Shown: piece after piece, positions 8,150 through 15,514 of the stretch | Numbering within the stretch: position 1 is the stretch's first letter | How the letters are laid out: every line of letters starts with the position of its first letter | DNA from: Streptomyces sp. B93 | Lineage (GTDB): Bacteria > Actinomycetota > Actinomycetes > Streptomycetales > Streptomycetaceae | Assembly (NCBI RefSeq): GCF_018070565.1 | Contig: NZ_JAGPXL010000057.1 | Coordinates: 1 to 39,279 of the forward strand | DNA length: 39,279 nt | Direction: 5' to 3' | The notes under the pieces: generated by a model | The model's input: the letters and a program-made list of their open reading frames with translations, nothing else | What the model was told of the DNA's origin: nothing | Database searches by the model: none | Translations under genes and position numbers: made by a program

Positions 8150-8449
8150 ATGACCACGATGCAGCATCAGGAGCACGCCGCCCACCCGCACGCCCACGGC
8201 CCCGACTGCGGGCACCCCGAGGTCCCGCACGGCGACCACGTCGACTACGCGCACGACGGCCATCTGCACCGCGAGCACGGCGGCCACTGGGACGAGTGCG
8301 AGCCCGCCGGGCACACCGCCCACGGCGGCCACGAGCACCGGCACGGCGAGGGCTGCGGGCACACGCGTGTGCGCCACGGCGACCACGACGACTACCTCCA
8401 CGACGGCCACCGGCACGCCGAGCACGAGGGCCACTGGGACGATCACTGA
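8150..8449 (+). CDS. Histidine-rich metal-binding repeat protein
   Basis: A 99-residue protein with 27 histidines and only three cysteines. It contains two 30-residue repeats. The first starts at Cys20 (CGHPEVPHGDHVDYAHDG and onward) and ends WDE at 49. The second starts at Cys69 (CGHTRVRHGDHDDYLHDG and onward) and ends WDD at 98. Each repeat has the pattern CGH-x4-HGDH-x-DY-x-HDGH-x-H-x2-H-x2-HWD. There is no signal peptide or membrane segment. A good ribosome site, GAAGGTGAG, precedes the ATG at 8150. It probably binds Zn, Ni or Cu as a buffer or chaperone; similar small proteins are often mislabelled as zinc transporter permeases. It is followed by a strong terminator, so it is monocistronic. 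Confidence 0.85.
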   Translation: MTTMQHQEHAAHPHAHGPDCGHPEVPHGDHVDYAHDGHLHREHGGHWDECEPAGHTAHGGHEHRHGEGCGHTRVRHGDHDDYLHDGHRHAEHEGHWDDH

Positions 8450-8481
8450 TCACGGGGCTCCCGCGCCACCGGGACCCGCAC

Positions 8482-8516
8482 CGACGGCTCCCCGCCCTCC
8501 CGGCGGGGAGCCGTCG
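8482..8516 (+). terminator. Terminator of the His-rich gene
   Basis: A perfect 15-bp stem (CGACGGCTCCCCGCC / GGCGGGGAGCCGTCG) with a 5-base loop, 32 bases after the stop of the His-rich gene. It isolates that gene from the phosphotransferase operon that follows. Confidence 0.88.
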
Positions 8517-8560
8517 TACGCCCGTGGCACCGATCACGTTGGCCCCCGCCTCTGGACGGC

Positions 8561-8578
8561 ATACCGACCGGTCGGCAT
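8561..8578. promoter_or_regulatory. TetR-type operator upstream of the phosphotransferase
   Basis: ATACCGACCGGTCGGCAT, a 12-base perfect palindrome (CCGACCGGTCGG) with flanks that extend the symmetry. It sits 38 bases before the ATG at 8617. A similar 18-base site lies upstream of the SDR gene at 14034-14051, so the TetR encoded at 10930-11541 probably controls both outer promoters of this island. Confidence 0.72.
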
Positions 8579-8616
8579 CATGGTCGGGTCCCGTTCACGC
8601 GCCCGTAGGAGAGACG

Positions 8617-9648
8617 ATGAGTTCCGACCACCCGCCAGGCCTCGACCCCGACCGGCTGCGCGGCCTGCTCGACCGTGAGCGGCCCGGGCTGGTGCACGGC
8701 CCCCTGACCGGCCGGCTGATCGAGGGCGGACGGTCGAACCTCACCTACGAGATCACCGACGGCACCGGCCGCTGGGTGGTCCGGCGCCCCCCGCTCGGCC
8801 ATGTGCTGGCCACCGCGCACGACATGAGGCGCGAGCACCGGGTGATCAGCGCCCTGCACCCCACCGACGTACCGGTGCCGCGACCGGTGCTGCTGTGCGA
8901 GGACGAGGAGGTGCTGGGAGCGCCGTTCTACGTGATGGAGTTCGTCGAGGGCACCCCGTACCGCACCGCCGGGCAGCTCGCCCCGATCGGCCCCGAGCGC
9001 ACCCGCGCGGTGGCGCTGTCGCTGGTGGACACCCTGGTCGACCTGCACGCCGTGGACCCCGCCGACGTGGGCCTCGGCGACTTCGGCCGCCCGGAGGGCT
9101 TCCTGGACCGGCAGCTGCGCCGCTGGGGCAAGCAGCTGGACGCCTCCCGCAACCGCGACCTGCCCGGCATCGACGAACTGCACGCCACCCTCGGCCGCGA
9201 GCTGCCCCGCTCCCCCGCCCCGGCCGTCGTGCACGGCGACTACCGCCTCGACAACGTGCTGATCGGCTCCGACGACCGCATCAGGGCGATCCTCGACTGG
9301 GAGATGTCCACCCTGGGCGACCCGCTCACCGACCTCGGCCTGCTGGTGATGTACAGCATGCCGCTCGGCATGCCCGACTCCCCCGTCTCCACCACCGCCG
9401 AGGCGCCCGGCCACCCCCGGCCCGCCGAGCTGATCGAGCGGTACGCCGCCCGCTCGGGGCGCGATGTCTCCGAGGTCTCCTGGTACACGGCGTTCGCCTG
9501 GTTCAAGCTCGCCGTGATCCTGGAGGGCATCCACTACCGCTACACCCTGGGCCAGACGGTCGGCCGCGGCTTCGACCGCATCGGCGACCTGGTCCCGGTC
9601 TTCATCGAGCACGGCCTGACGACTCTGACCCGCAAGCAGGAAGGCTGA
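8617..9648 (+). CDS. APH-fold phosphotransferase of the ACAD10/11 and LvaA type
   Basis: A 343-residue member of the aminoglycoside-phosphotransferase/choline kinase fold, from the branch found beside or fused to acyl-CoA dehydrogenases. The N-lobe has EGGRSNLTYEI (residues 36-46) and VVRRP. The catalytic loop is HGDYRLDN at 206-213 (base Asp208, Asn213) and the metal-binding Asp227 is in ILDWEMSTLGDPLTDLG. The ATG at 8617 has AGGAGAG upstream. Six bases separate it from the acyl-CoA dehydrogenase gene, so the two are one operon. Related proteins phosphorylate the hydroxyl of 4-hydroxyacyl-CoA esters, not antibiotics; that activity here is inference. Nothing suggests an antibiotic resistance gene. 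Confidence 0.88.
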   Translation: MSSDHPPGLDPDRLRGLLDRERPGLVHGPLTGRLIEGGRSNLTYEITDGTGRWVVRRPPLGHVLATAHDMRREHRVISALHPTDVPVPRPVLLCEDEEVLGAPFYVMEFVEGTPYRTAGQLAPIGPERTRAVALSLVDTLVDLHAVDPADVGLGDFGRPEGFLDRQLRRWGKQLDASRNRDLPGIDELHATLGRELPRSPAPAVVHGDYRLDNVLIGSDDRIRAILDWEMSTLGDPLTDLGLLVMYSMPLGMPDSPVSTTAEAPGHPRPAELIERYAARSGRDVSEVSWYTAFAWFKLAVILEGIHYRYTLGQTVGRGFDRIGDLVPVFIEHGLTTLTRKQEG

Positions 9649-9654
9649 CCGCCC

Positions 9655-10869
9655 ATGGACTTCGCGTTCGACGCGCACACCGAGGAACTGCGCGCCAAGC
9701 TGCTCGCCTTCATGGACGAGTACGTCTACCCCGCCGAGGCGGTCGCCCATGAGGAGCGCGCCCGGCTGGCGTCGCCGTGGGAGACCCCGCCGGTGGTGGA
9801 GGAGCTGAAGGCCGAGGCGAAGCGGCAGGGACTGTGGAACCTCTTCCTGCCGGACGCCGAGTACGGCGCCGGGCTGACGAACCTCCAGTACGCGCCGCTC
9901 GCCGAGATCACCGGCCGCTCCCCGCAGCTGGCGCCGACCGCGACCAACTGCGCCGCGCCGGACACCGGGAACATGGAGGTGCTGGCCCAGTTCGGGAACG
10001 ACGAGCAGAGGAAGCGGTGGCTGGAGCCGCTGCTCGCCGGTGAGATCCGCTCGGCGTTCGCGATGACCGAGCCGGAGGTGGCCTCCTCGGACGCCACCAA
10101 CATCACCACGCACATCCGGCGCGACGGCGACGAGTACGTCATCAACGGCCGCAAGTGGTACATCTCCGGGGCGATGGACCCGCGCTGCGAGATCTTCATC
10201 GTGATGGGCAAGACGGACCCGGACGGGCCGGACATCCGCCGTCAGCAGTCCATGGTGCTGGTCCCGCGCGATACGCCGGGCGTCCGGGTGGTGCGGGCGA
10301 TGCAGGTGTTCGGCTACGAGGACCACTACCACGGCGGCCACGCCGAGGTGGTCTTCGAGGACGCGCGCGTGCCGGTGTCGAACCTGATCGGCGAGGAGGG
10401 CGGCGGCTTCGCCATCGCGCAGGCCCGGCTCGGCCCCGGCCGCATCCACCACTGCATGCGGCTGATCGGCATGGCCGAGCGGGCGATCGAGCTGATGTGC
10501 CGCCGGGCCGTCTCCCGGACCGCGTTCGGCAAGGCGCTCGCCCAGCAGGGCGTGGTGCAGAACTGGATCGCGGACGCCCGGGTGGCCGTGGAGCAGTTGC
10601 GGCTGCTGGTGCTGAAGACGGCCTGGATGATGGACACGGTCGGCAACCGCGGCGCCCACACCGAGATCCAGGCCATCAAGATCGCCACGCCGCGCACGGT
10701 CGTCTCCATCCTGGACCGGGCGATCCAGCTGCACGGCGCGGGCGGTGTCAGCCAGGACTTCCCGCTGGCGGAGCTGTACGCGGGCGCGCGCACGCTGATG
10801 CTCGCGGACGGGCCCGACGAGGTGCACCAGCGGTCGCTGGCGCGGCGGGAGCTGAAGAAGTACCTGTGA
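9655..10869 (+). CDS. ACAD10/11-like acyl-CoA dehydrogenase with Asp at the catalytic-base position
   Basis: A 404-residue flavoprotein of the acyl-CoA dehydrogenase fold. Visible are the flavin and substrate motifs FAMTEPEVASSDATNI (residues about 138-153) and the region INGRKWYISGAMDPRC. The helical C-terminal domain contains RTAFGKALAQQGVVQNWIAD. At the C-terminus, where ordinary members read YEGTSQIQ, this protein reads ADGPDEVH, so the usual Glu is Asp385. That is the pattern I recall for ACAD10/ACAD11 and LvaC, which act on 4-phosphoacyl-CoA. The gene is co-transcribed with the phosphotransferase at 8617 and ends at a bidirectional terminator. The substrate is inferred, not shown. Confidence 0.9.
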   Translation: MDFAFDAHTEELRAKLLAFMDEYVYPAEAVAHEERARLASPWETPPVVEELKAEAKRQGLWNLFLPDAEYGAGLTNLQYAPLAEITGRSPQLAPTATNCAAPDTGNMEVLAQFGNDEQRKRWLEPLLAGEIRSAFAMTEPEVASSDATNITTHIRRDGDEYVINGRKWYISGAMDPRCEIFIVMGKTDPDGPDIRRQQSMVLVPRDTPGVRVVRAMQVFGYEDHYHGGHAEVVFEDARVPVSNLIGEEGGGFAIAQARLGPGRIHHCMRLIGMAERAIELMCRRAVSRTAFGKALAQQGVVQNWIADARVAVEQLRLLVLKTAWMMDTVGNRGAHTEIQAIKIATPRTVVSILDRAIQLHGAGGVSQDFPLAELYAGARTLMLADGPDEVHQRSLARRELKKYL

Positions 10870-10874
10870 GCGGC

Positions 10875-10917
10875 ATGTGCGAGGGGCGGCACGCCGTGGC
10901 GGCCGCCCCTTGCACAT
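10875..10917. terminator. Bidirectional terminator in the centre of the acyl-CoA island
   Basis: A 16-pair stem (ATGTGCGAGGGGCGGC / GCCGCCCCTTGCACAT, one G-T wobble) with an 11-base loop that holds a further small stem CGCC/GGCG. It lies 5 bases after the acyl-CoA dehydrogenase stop and 12 bases before the stop of the converging TetR gene. Confidence 0.9.
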
Positions 10918-10929
10918 CGTTGTCATCGG

Positions 10930-11541
10930 TCACGGCCGCAGGGCGCGCAGCAGCAGATCGGCCAGGTGGTCGGCGACCTGCTGGGGGCTGAGCGGGCCGT
11001 CGGGCCGGTACCAGGTCGACAAGTGGTGGACGGACCCGAAGTGGTAGTCGACGACGAGGTCGGCCGGGGTCTCCTTGGTGAAGACGCCCGCCTCCTGGCC
11101 CTCCTCGATGAGCGCGCGGAACCGTTCGTGGTAGCGCCGCCGCTCGGCGCGCACCTGCTTGTTCTTCTCCGGGCTCAGATGGTGCATGGAGCGGAAGAAG
11201 ATCGACGCGTCGTCCAGGTTCTCGATGGTGGTGACGACCACGTCGGCGGCGGCGGCCCGGACCCGCTTCTCCACGGGCTCGTCGGCGTCGGCGAAGGCGT
11301 CCAGGCGCACCTGCTGGAGGCGCAGCACGCGCGCGTACACCTCGTGCAGCAGATCGTCCTTGGACCCGAAGTAGTGGTACAGCGCCCCCTTGGTGACGCC
11401 CGCCGCCTCGACGATCTCCTGCACCGAGGTCCGGTCGTAGCCCTGCTCGGCGAAGAGCCGGGTGGCGGCGGCGAGGAGCCGTTGCGGAACAGGGGCTCCT
11501 TCTCCGGTTGTCCTGGGCACTGCCGCCACCTGCCTTTCCAT
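10930..11541 (-). CDS. TetR-family regulator of the acyl-CoA island
   Basis: A 203-residue TetR repressor. The N-terminal DNA-binding domain is intact: LLAAATRLFAEQGYDRTSVQEIVEAAGV, then TKGALYHYFGSKDDLLHEVY (residues about 22-70). The helical ligand domain ends in a region like those of acyl-CoA-responsive regulators (FFRSMHHLSPEKNKQ, VDYHFGSVHHLSTWY). It is the third gene of the SDR-ligase-TetR transcript, starting 6 bases after the ligase stop. The palindromes at 8561-8578 and 14034-14051 flank the two transcripts and are its likely targets. A CoA ester of the pathway would be the natural inducer, but this is inference. Confidence 0.9.
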   Translation of the reverse strand: MERQVAAVPRTTGEGAPVPQRLLAAATRLFAEQGYDRTSVQEIVEAAGVTKGALYHYFGSKDDLLHEVYARVLRLQQVRLDAFADADEPVEKRVRAAAADVVVTTIENLDDASIFFRSMHHLSPEKNKQVRAERRRYHERFRALIEEGQEAGVFTKETPADLVVDYHFGSVHHLSTWYRPDGPLSPQQVADHLADLLLRALRP

Positions 11542-11547
11542 GTGGTC

Positions 11548-13230
11548 CTACTGACTTACTCGTGAACGCGAACGCAGTTCCCGACGGAGGATCTTCCCAC
11601 TCGCCGTCTTCGGCAAGTCGGGCAGGACCTCGACCTGCCTCGGGTACTTGTAGGCGGCCAGTCTCTCCTCGCAGTACGCGGCCAGCTCATCGGGGTCCGC
11701 GACCGCACCGGGGCGCAGGCTGACGTAGGCCTTGACGGTCTCGCCGCGGTAGCCGTCGGGCACCCCGACGACGGCCGCCTCACGGACCGCCGGGTGGGTG
11801 TAGAGCACGTCCTCGACCTCGCGCGGCCAGACCTTGAAGCCGGAGGCGTTGATCATGTCCTTCTTGCGGTCGACGACGTAGAGCCAGCCCTGCGGGTCCA
11901 TGAAGCCGATGTCGCCGGTGCGCAGCTCCCCGTCCGGGAAGGTCTCGGCGCTGGCGTCGGGCCGCCGCCAGTAGCCGGGCACGACCTGCGGCCCGCGCAC
12001 GACGATCTCGCCCTGCTCCCCGAACGGCACGTCGGCGCCCTGCTCGTCGACGATGCGTACGACGGTGTCGGGCCCCGGCACGCCCACCGCGAGCGTCCCG
12101 GACACCGGGTCGACGGGCGCCTCACGTCCGGGCGGGACGGCGGCGCAGGGCGCGGTGCACTCGGTCAGCCCGTACCCGTTGCGGATGTACGGCCCGAACC
12201 CGGCGCGGAACTTCTCCACCAGGGCGGGCGGCAGCGGGGCGCCCCCGGAGGAGATGACCTCGAAGGAGGCGAAGTGGTCCGGGGTGACGTCGGGGTGGGC
12301 GGCCAGCGCCATGAAGGCGGTGGAGGGGCCCACGGTGTAGTGCGGCCGGTGCCGGGCGAAGGCGTCCAGGACGACGCCCGCCTCGAAGCGGTACGCCAGC
12401 ACCAGTGTGCCCGCGCTGTTCAGGCAGGCGCCCAGCTGGCAGACCATGCCGGTGATGTGGAACAGCGGCGCCAGCGCGAAGTAGACGGGCGGTTCGGGCA
12501 GTTCGAGCCCGGTCCGCTGGCGCTCGGCGTTGTGCATGATGTTGCCGTGCGTGTTGGTGGCCCCCTTGGGGGCGCCGCTGGTGCCGGAGGTGTAGCTGAT
12601 CAGCGCGATGTCGTCGGGGCCGAGGTCCCGCTCCGGCGGCGCCGGGTGTCCGGCCCGCGCGACCTCGGTGAGGTCGTCGGCGTCGGCCGCCCGCGGCAGC
12701 CGCTCGAACCCGAGCACCCGCGCGTCACCGTCGGTCTGGAAGTCCAGCTCGCACGCGGTGAGGACGACGCGCACCGGCGAGTCGGCGGCGGTCTCGCGCA
12801 GATACGACTCCCAGGCCCGGTCGGAGCAGATCAGCGCGGCCACGTCACCGTCCCGCAGGACGTGGGCGACCTCCCCCGCCTTGTACATCGGGTTGACCGG
12901 CACGACGATCGCGCCCGCCTTCCAGGCGCCCAGCACGGCGAGCACGAACTGCGGGGAGTTCTGGAGCAGCACGGCGACCCGGTCCCCGCGCCGAAGGCCG
13001 CGCTCGGCGAGGTGCCCGGCCACGGAGTCGCTCAGCTCGTCCGCCTCGCGGTAGCCGAGCCGCCCGTCGAAGTAGGCGAGGAAGGTCCGCTCGGGCGCCT
13101 CCCACACCACCCGGCGCAGGGCGTGCACCAGGGTGTCGTCGGGGTGCACCGGGGCCCGCTGGGCGTCGTTGAGCAGGGCGAGCCAGGGCCGGTCGGCGTA
13201 CCGGACGCCCCCGTCGGCCGGGCCGCTCAC
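11548..13230 (-). CDS. AMP-binding acyl-CoA ligase
   Basis: A 560-residue acid-CoA ligase of the ANL superfamily. Motifs in order: the phosphate-binding loop YTSGTSGAPKG at residues 213-223; the substrate-side stretch FALAPLFHITGMVCQLG; NGYGLTECTAPC; RTGDIGFMDPQGWLYVVDRKKDMI, the adenine/ribose-binding and hinge region; and the C-terminal catalytic lysine in KTASGKILRRELR. All catalytic parts are present. It activates a carboxylic acid through an acyl-adenylate; chain length cannot be read off. The GTG at 13230 overlaps the stop of the SDR gene as GTGA, so the two are translationally coupled. Confidence 0.92.
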   Translation of the reverse strand: MSGPADGGVRYADRPWLALLNDAQRAPVHPDDTLVHALRRVVWEAPERTFLAYFDGRLGYREADELSDSVAGHLAERGLRRGDRVAVLLQNSPQFVLAVLGAWKAGAIVVPVNPMYKAGEVAHVLRDGDVAALICSDRAWESYLRETAADSPVRVVLTACELDFQTDGDARVLGFERLPRAADADDLTEVARAGHPAPPERDLGPDDIALISYTSGTSGAPKGATNTHGNIMHNAERQRTGLELPEPPVYFALAPLFHITGMVCQLGACLNSAGTLVLAYRFEAGVVLDAFARHRPHYTVGPSTAFMALAAHPDVTPDHFASFEVISSGGAPLPPALVEKFRAGFGPYIRNGYGLTECTAPCAAVPPGREAPVDPVSGTLAVGVPGPDTVVRIVDEQGADVPFGEQGEIVVRGPQVVPGYWRRPDASAETFPDGELRTGDIGFMDPQGWLYVVDRKKDMINASGFKVWPREVEDVLYTHPAVREAAVVGVPDGYRGETVKAYVSLRPGAVADPDELAAYCEERLAAYKYPRQVEVLPDLPKTASGKILRRELRSRSRVSQ

Positions 13231-13991
13231 CGCTCGGCCTCCCAGGTGCGCTGGATGCGGTTCATGCCGCCCAGCCAGCGCTCGGGTTCGGCGGCCCGCG
13301 CCCGGTAGAACTCGCCGACCTCGGGGTGCGGCAGGATCAGGAAGCGGTCTTCCGCCATCCCCTCGAAGAGGGCGTCGGCGACAGCCTCCGGCTCGATCGC
13401 GGTCGGCGCCAGTACCAGGTCGCCCGCGCTGCCGGTCCCGGCCAGCATGTCGGTGCGCACGCCCTGCGGGCAGATCGCGTGGACCTTGACGCCGCGGTGG
13501 CGGTAGGTCAGCGACAGCCACTCGGCGAAGGCGTACGCGCCGTGCTTGGTGACGCTGTAGGGCGCGGCGCCGATCATGGTGAGCAGTCCGGCGGCCGAGA
13601 CGGTGGACACGAACCGTCCCTCGCCGCGCTCCAGCCAGTCGGGCAGCAGCGCGTGCGCCGCCCGCACATGGGCCATCACGTTGACGTCCCAGGCGAGCGC
13701 CCACACGCTCTCGTCGGCCGCCTCGGAGCCTCCGGAGGCGACCCCGGCGTTGGCGCAGTACACGTCGACGGTGCCGCCGAGCGCGTCGCGGGCCTCCTCG
13801 ACGATCGCGGACGCGTCACCGGGCACGGCGGTCCCGCCGACCTCCTCGGCGACCGCCTTGGCCTTGTCGGCGTCGAGGTCGTTGACCACGACCCGGGCCC
13901 CCTCGGCGGCGAACCGCCGCGCCAGCGCGGCCCCGATCCCACCGCCCGCTCCGGTGACGACGACTCCGGCACCCCGCACGGCATCCACCAT
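13227..13991 (-). CDS. Short-chain dehydrogenase/reductase
   Basis: A 254-residue classical SDR. The cofactor loop is TGAGGGIG (13-20); NDLD at 37-40 follows the second strand and suggests NAD(H) preference because an Asp is near the ribose-binding position; NAG is at 81-83. The catalytic residues are Ser132 (STVSAAG), Tyr145 and Lys149 (YSVTK). It leads the SDR-ligase-TetR transcript, and the operator at 14034-14051 lies 42 bases upstream. In the proposed pathway it would interconvert the oxo and hydroxy groups of the acyl-CoA, as LvaD does for levulinyl-CoA. It could equally be a 3-hydroxyacyl dehydrogenase. Confidence 0.9.
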   Translation of the reverse strand: MVDAVRGAGVVVTGAGGGIGAALARRFAAEGARVVVNDLDADKAKAVAEEVGGTAVPGDASAIVEEARDALGGTVDVYCANAGVASGGSEAADESVWALAWDVNVMAHVRAAHALLPDWLERGEGRFVSTVSAAGLLTMIGAAPYSVTKHGAYAFAEWLSLTYRHRGVKVHAICPQGVRTDMLAGTGSAGDLVLAPTAIEPEAVADALFEGMAEDRFLILPHPEVGEFYRARAAEPERWLGGMNRIQRTWEAER

Positions 13992-14033
13992 TCGCTCTCC
14001 TCCAACGTGACCGGTCCCGACCCCGAGGCCGTC

Positions 14034-14051
14034 AGACTAACCAGTCGGTAT
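14034..14051. promoter_or_regulatory. TetR-type operator upstream of the SDR gene
   Basis: Read on the minus strand this site is ATACCGACTGGTTAGTCT. It matches the symmetric form of the site at 8561-8578 at most positions, with one clean half-site (ATACCGAC) and one degenerate half. It is 42 bases upstream of the SDR start at 13991. Confidence 0.6.
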
Positions 14052-14073
14052 GTTCAAAAGGAAGAGCTGTGCA

Positions 14074-14137
14074 GCGCCCCTCAGGGGCGCGGGGAACGGC
14101 GCGAACACCCCCCACCGGCCCGCACCCTGCCACACTC
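14074..14137. repeat. Streptomyces dispersed GC-rich palindromic repeat
   Basis: Hairpin GCGCCCCTCAGGGGCGC (14074-14090), followed by GGGGAACGGCGCGAAC and then CCCCCCACCGGCCCGCA. This sequence layout is what I remember from a short element found in many Streptomyces intergenic regions. A variant of the same element lies inside the 3' end of the exporter gene near 34410. The right boundary is approximate. Confidence 0.65.
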
Positions 14138-14174
14138 CCTGCGGGAGCACTCCACCATCACCGGAGGTCACCGC

Positions 14175-15404
14175 ATGAAGCTGTCCAGACGCGCCCTGCT
14201 GGCCACCGCGACCATCGCGGCAACAACCGCGGCCGCACCGGCCGGGGCCACGCGCGGGAGGTTCCGCACCGGCTTCGAGAACCTGGCCGCCGCCGACTAC
14301 GAGCCCCTCAAGGGGCAGACCGTCGGTATCGTCACCAACCCCACCGGCATCACCCGGGACGTCCGCCACATCGTCGACGTGATGCACGCCGACCCCCACG
14401 TCGACCTCAGGGCGGTCTTCGGCCCGGAGCACGGCTTCCGCGGCACCGCCCAGGCGGGCGGCTCCGAGGGCCGCTACGACGACCCGGCGACCGGCCTGCC
14501 GGTCTACGACACGTACCTCAAGAGCGGCCAGCCCCTCGCCGACGTCTTCACCGCGTCCGGCGTGGACACCGTCGTCTTCGACATCCAGGACGTGGGCGCC
14601 CGCTTCTACACGTACATCTGGACCCTGTACGACTGCATGGAGGCCGCCGCCCGCGCGGGCAAGCGGTTCGTGGTGCTCGACCGTCCGAACCCGGTCGGGG
14701 GACGCTCCGCCGAGGGCCCGGTGCTGCACCGGGAGTTCGCCACCTTCGTCGGCCGGGAGCCGATCGCGCAGGCGCACGGGATGACGGTCGCCGAGCTGGC
14801 GCTGCTGTTCAACGGGGAGTTCCTCCAGACCCCGGTGCCGCTGGAGACGGTCAGGATGACCGGCTGGCGGCGCTCGGACCTCTATGACGCCTCGGGGCTG
14901 CCCTGGGTGCCGCCGAGCCCGAACATGCCCACCCCGGACACCGCCCTGGTCTACTCGGGCACCTGTCTGTTCGAGGGCACCAACCTCTCCGAGGGGCGCG
15001 GTACGACCAGGCCGTTCGAGCTGCTGGGCGCGGAGAGCGTGGACGGCCGCTGGGCGGCGGCGGTGAACGCACTCGGGCTGCCGGGCGCGCACTTCCGGGA
15101 GGCGTACTTCGCGCCGACGTTCTCCAAGTTCCAGGGCAAGACGGTCGGCGGGGTGCAGGTGCACGTGCACGACCGGGCGGCGTACGACCCGGTGCGCACC
15201 GGGATCGCCCTGCTGGTGACGGCCAGGCGGGTGTGGAGCGGCTTCGCCTGGCGGTCGGACAACTGGATCGACAAGCTCACCGGCTCCACGCTGGTGCGCA
15301 CGATGATCGACGCGGGCGCCGACACCGACGAGGTGGTGGCGGGCTGGCAGGAGGAGCTGGCGGCGTTCCGGAGGGTGCGCCGGGAGTACCTCCTCTACCG
15401 CTGA
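14175..15404 (+). CDS. NamZ-like exo-beta-N-acetylmuramidase (DUF1343), Tat-exported
   Basis: A 409-residue protein of the DUF1343 / GH171 family, whose studied members (B. subtilis NamZ/YbbC) remove terminal MurNAc from peptidoglycan fragments. A Tat-type signal SRRALLATATIA starts at residue 4 and ends in an Ala-rich stretch near 26. Family motifs: GIVTNPTGITRD (51-62), FGPEHGFRG (82-90, with candidate acid residue Glu85), GVDTVVFDIQDVGARFYTY, VLDRPNPVGG, YSGTCLFEGTNLSEGRGTTRPFE. GGAGG sits 8 to 12 bases before the ATG. It stands between operator-controlled fatty-acid genes and an alpha/beta hydrolase with no shared operon on the left; the hydrolase follows after 110 bases. A role in cell-wall recycling or in scavenging is inferred. 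Confidence 0.88.
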   Translation: MKLSRRALLATATIAATTAAAPAGATRGRFRTGFENLAAADYEPLKGQTVGIVTNPTGITRDVRHIVDVMHADPHVDLRAVFGPEHGFRGTAQAGGSEGRYDDPATGLPVYDTYLKSGQPLADVFTASGVDTVVFDIQDVGARFYTYIWTLYDCMEAAARAGKRFVVLDRPNPVGGRSAEGPVLHREFATFVGREPIAQAHGMTVAELALLFNGEFLQTPVPLETVRMTGWRRSDLYDASGLPWVPPSPNMPTPDTALVYSGTCLFEGTNLSEGRGTTRPFELLGAESVDGRWAAAVNALGLPGAHFREAYFAPTFSKFQGKTVGGVQVHVHDRAAYDPVRTGIALLVTARRVWSGFAWRSDNWIDKLTGSTLVRTMIDAGADTDEVVAGWQEELAAFRRVRREYLLYR

Positions 15405-15514
15405 TCCTCCCGGACCTCACCGCTGACCCGTCCGGCCTCCCGCGCGTATGGCCAACCGGCTCCTCCCGCAGGACGATGCACCGCACCCGGCCCCGGGGAC
15501 GAGGAGGTGCCGTC

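Noticed and set aside
8020..8616. An open frame continuing upstream of the phosphotransferase.
   Set aside because: It runs through the His-rich gene, a terminator and an operator; the ATG at 8617 has a strong ribosome site.
8617..9648. An aminoglycoside resistance gene.
   Set aside because: The APH fold is shared, but the operon with an ACAD10/11-like dehydrogenase points to acyl-CoA metabolism.
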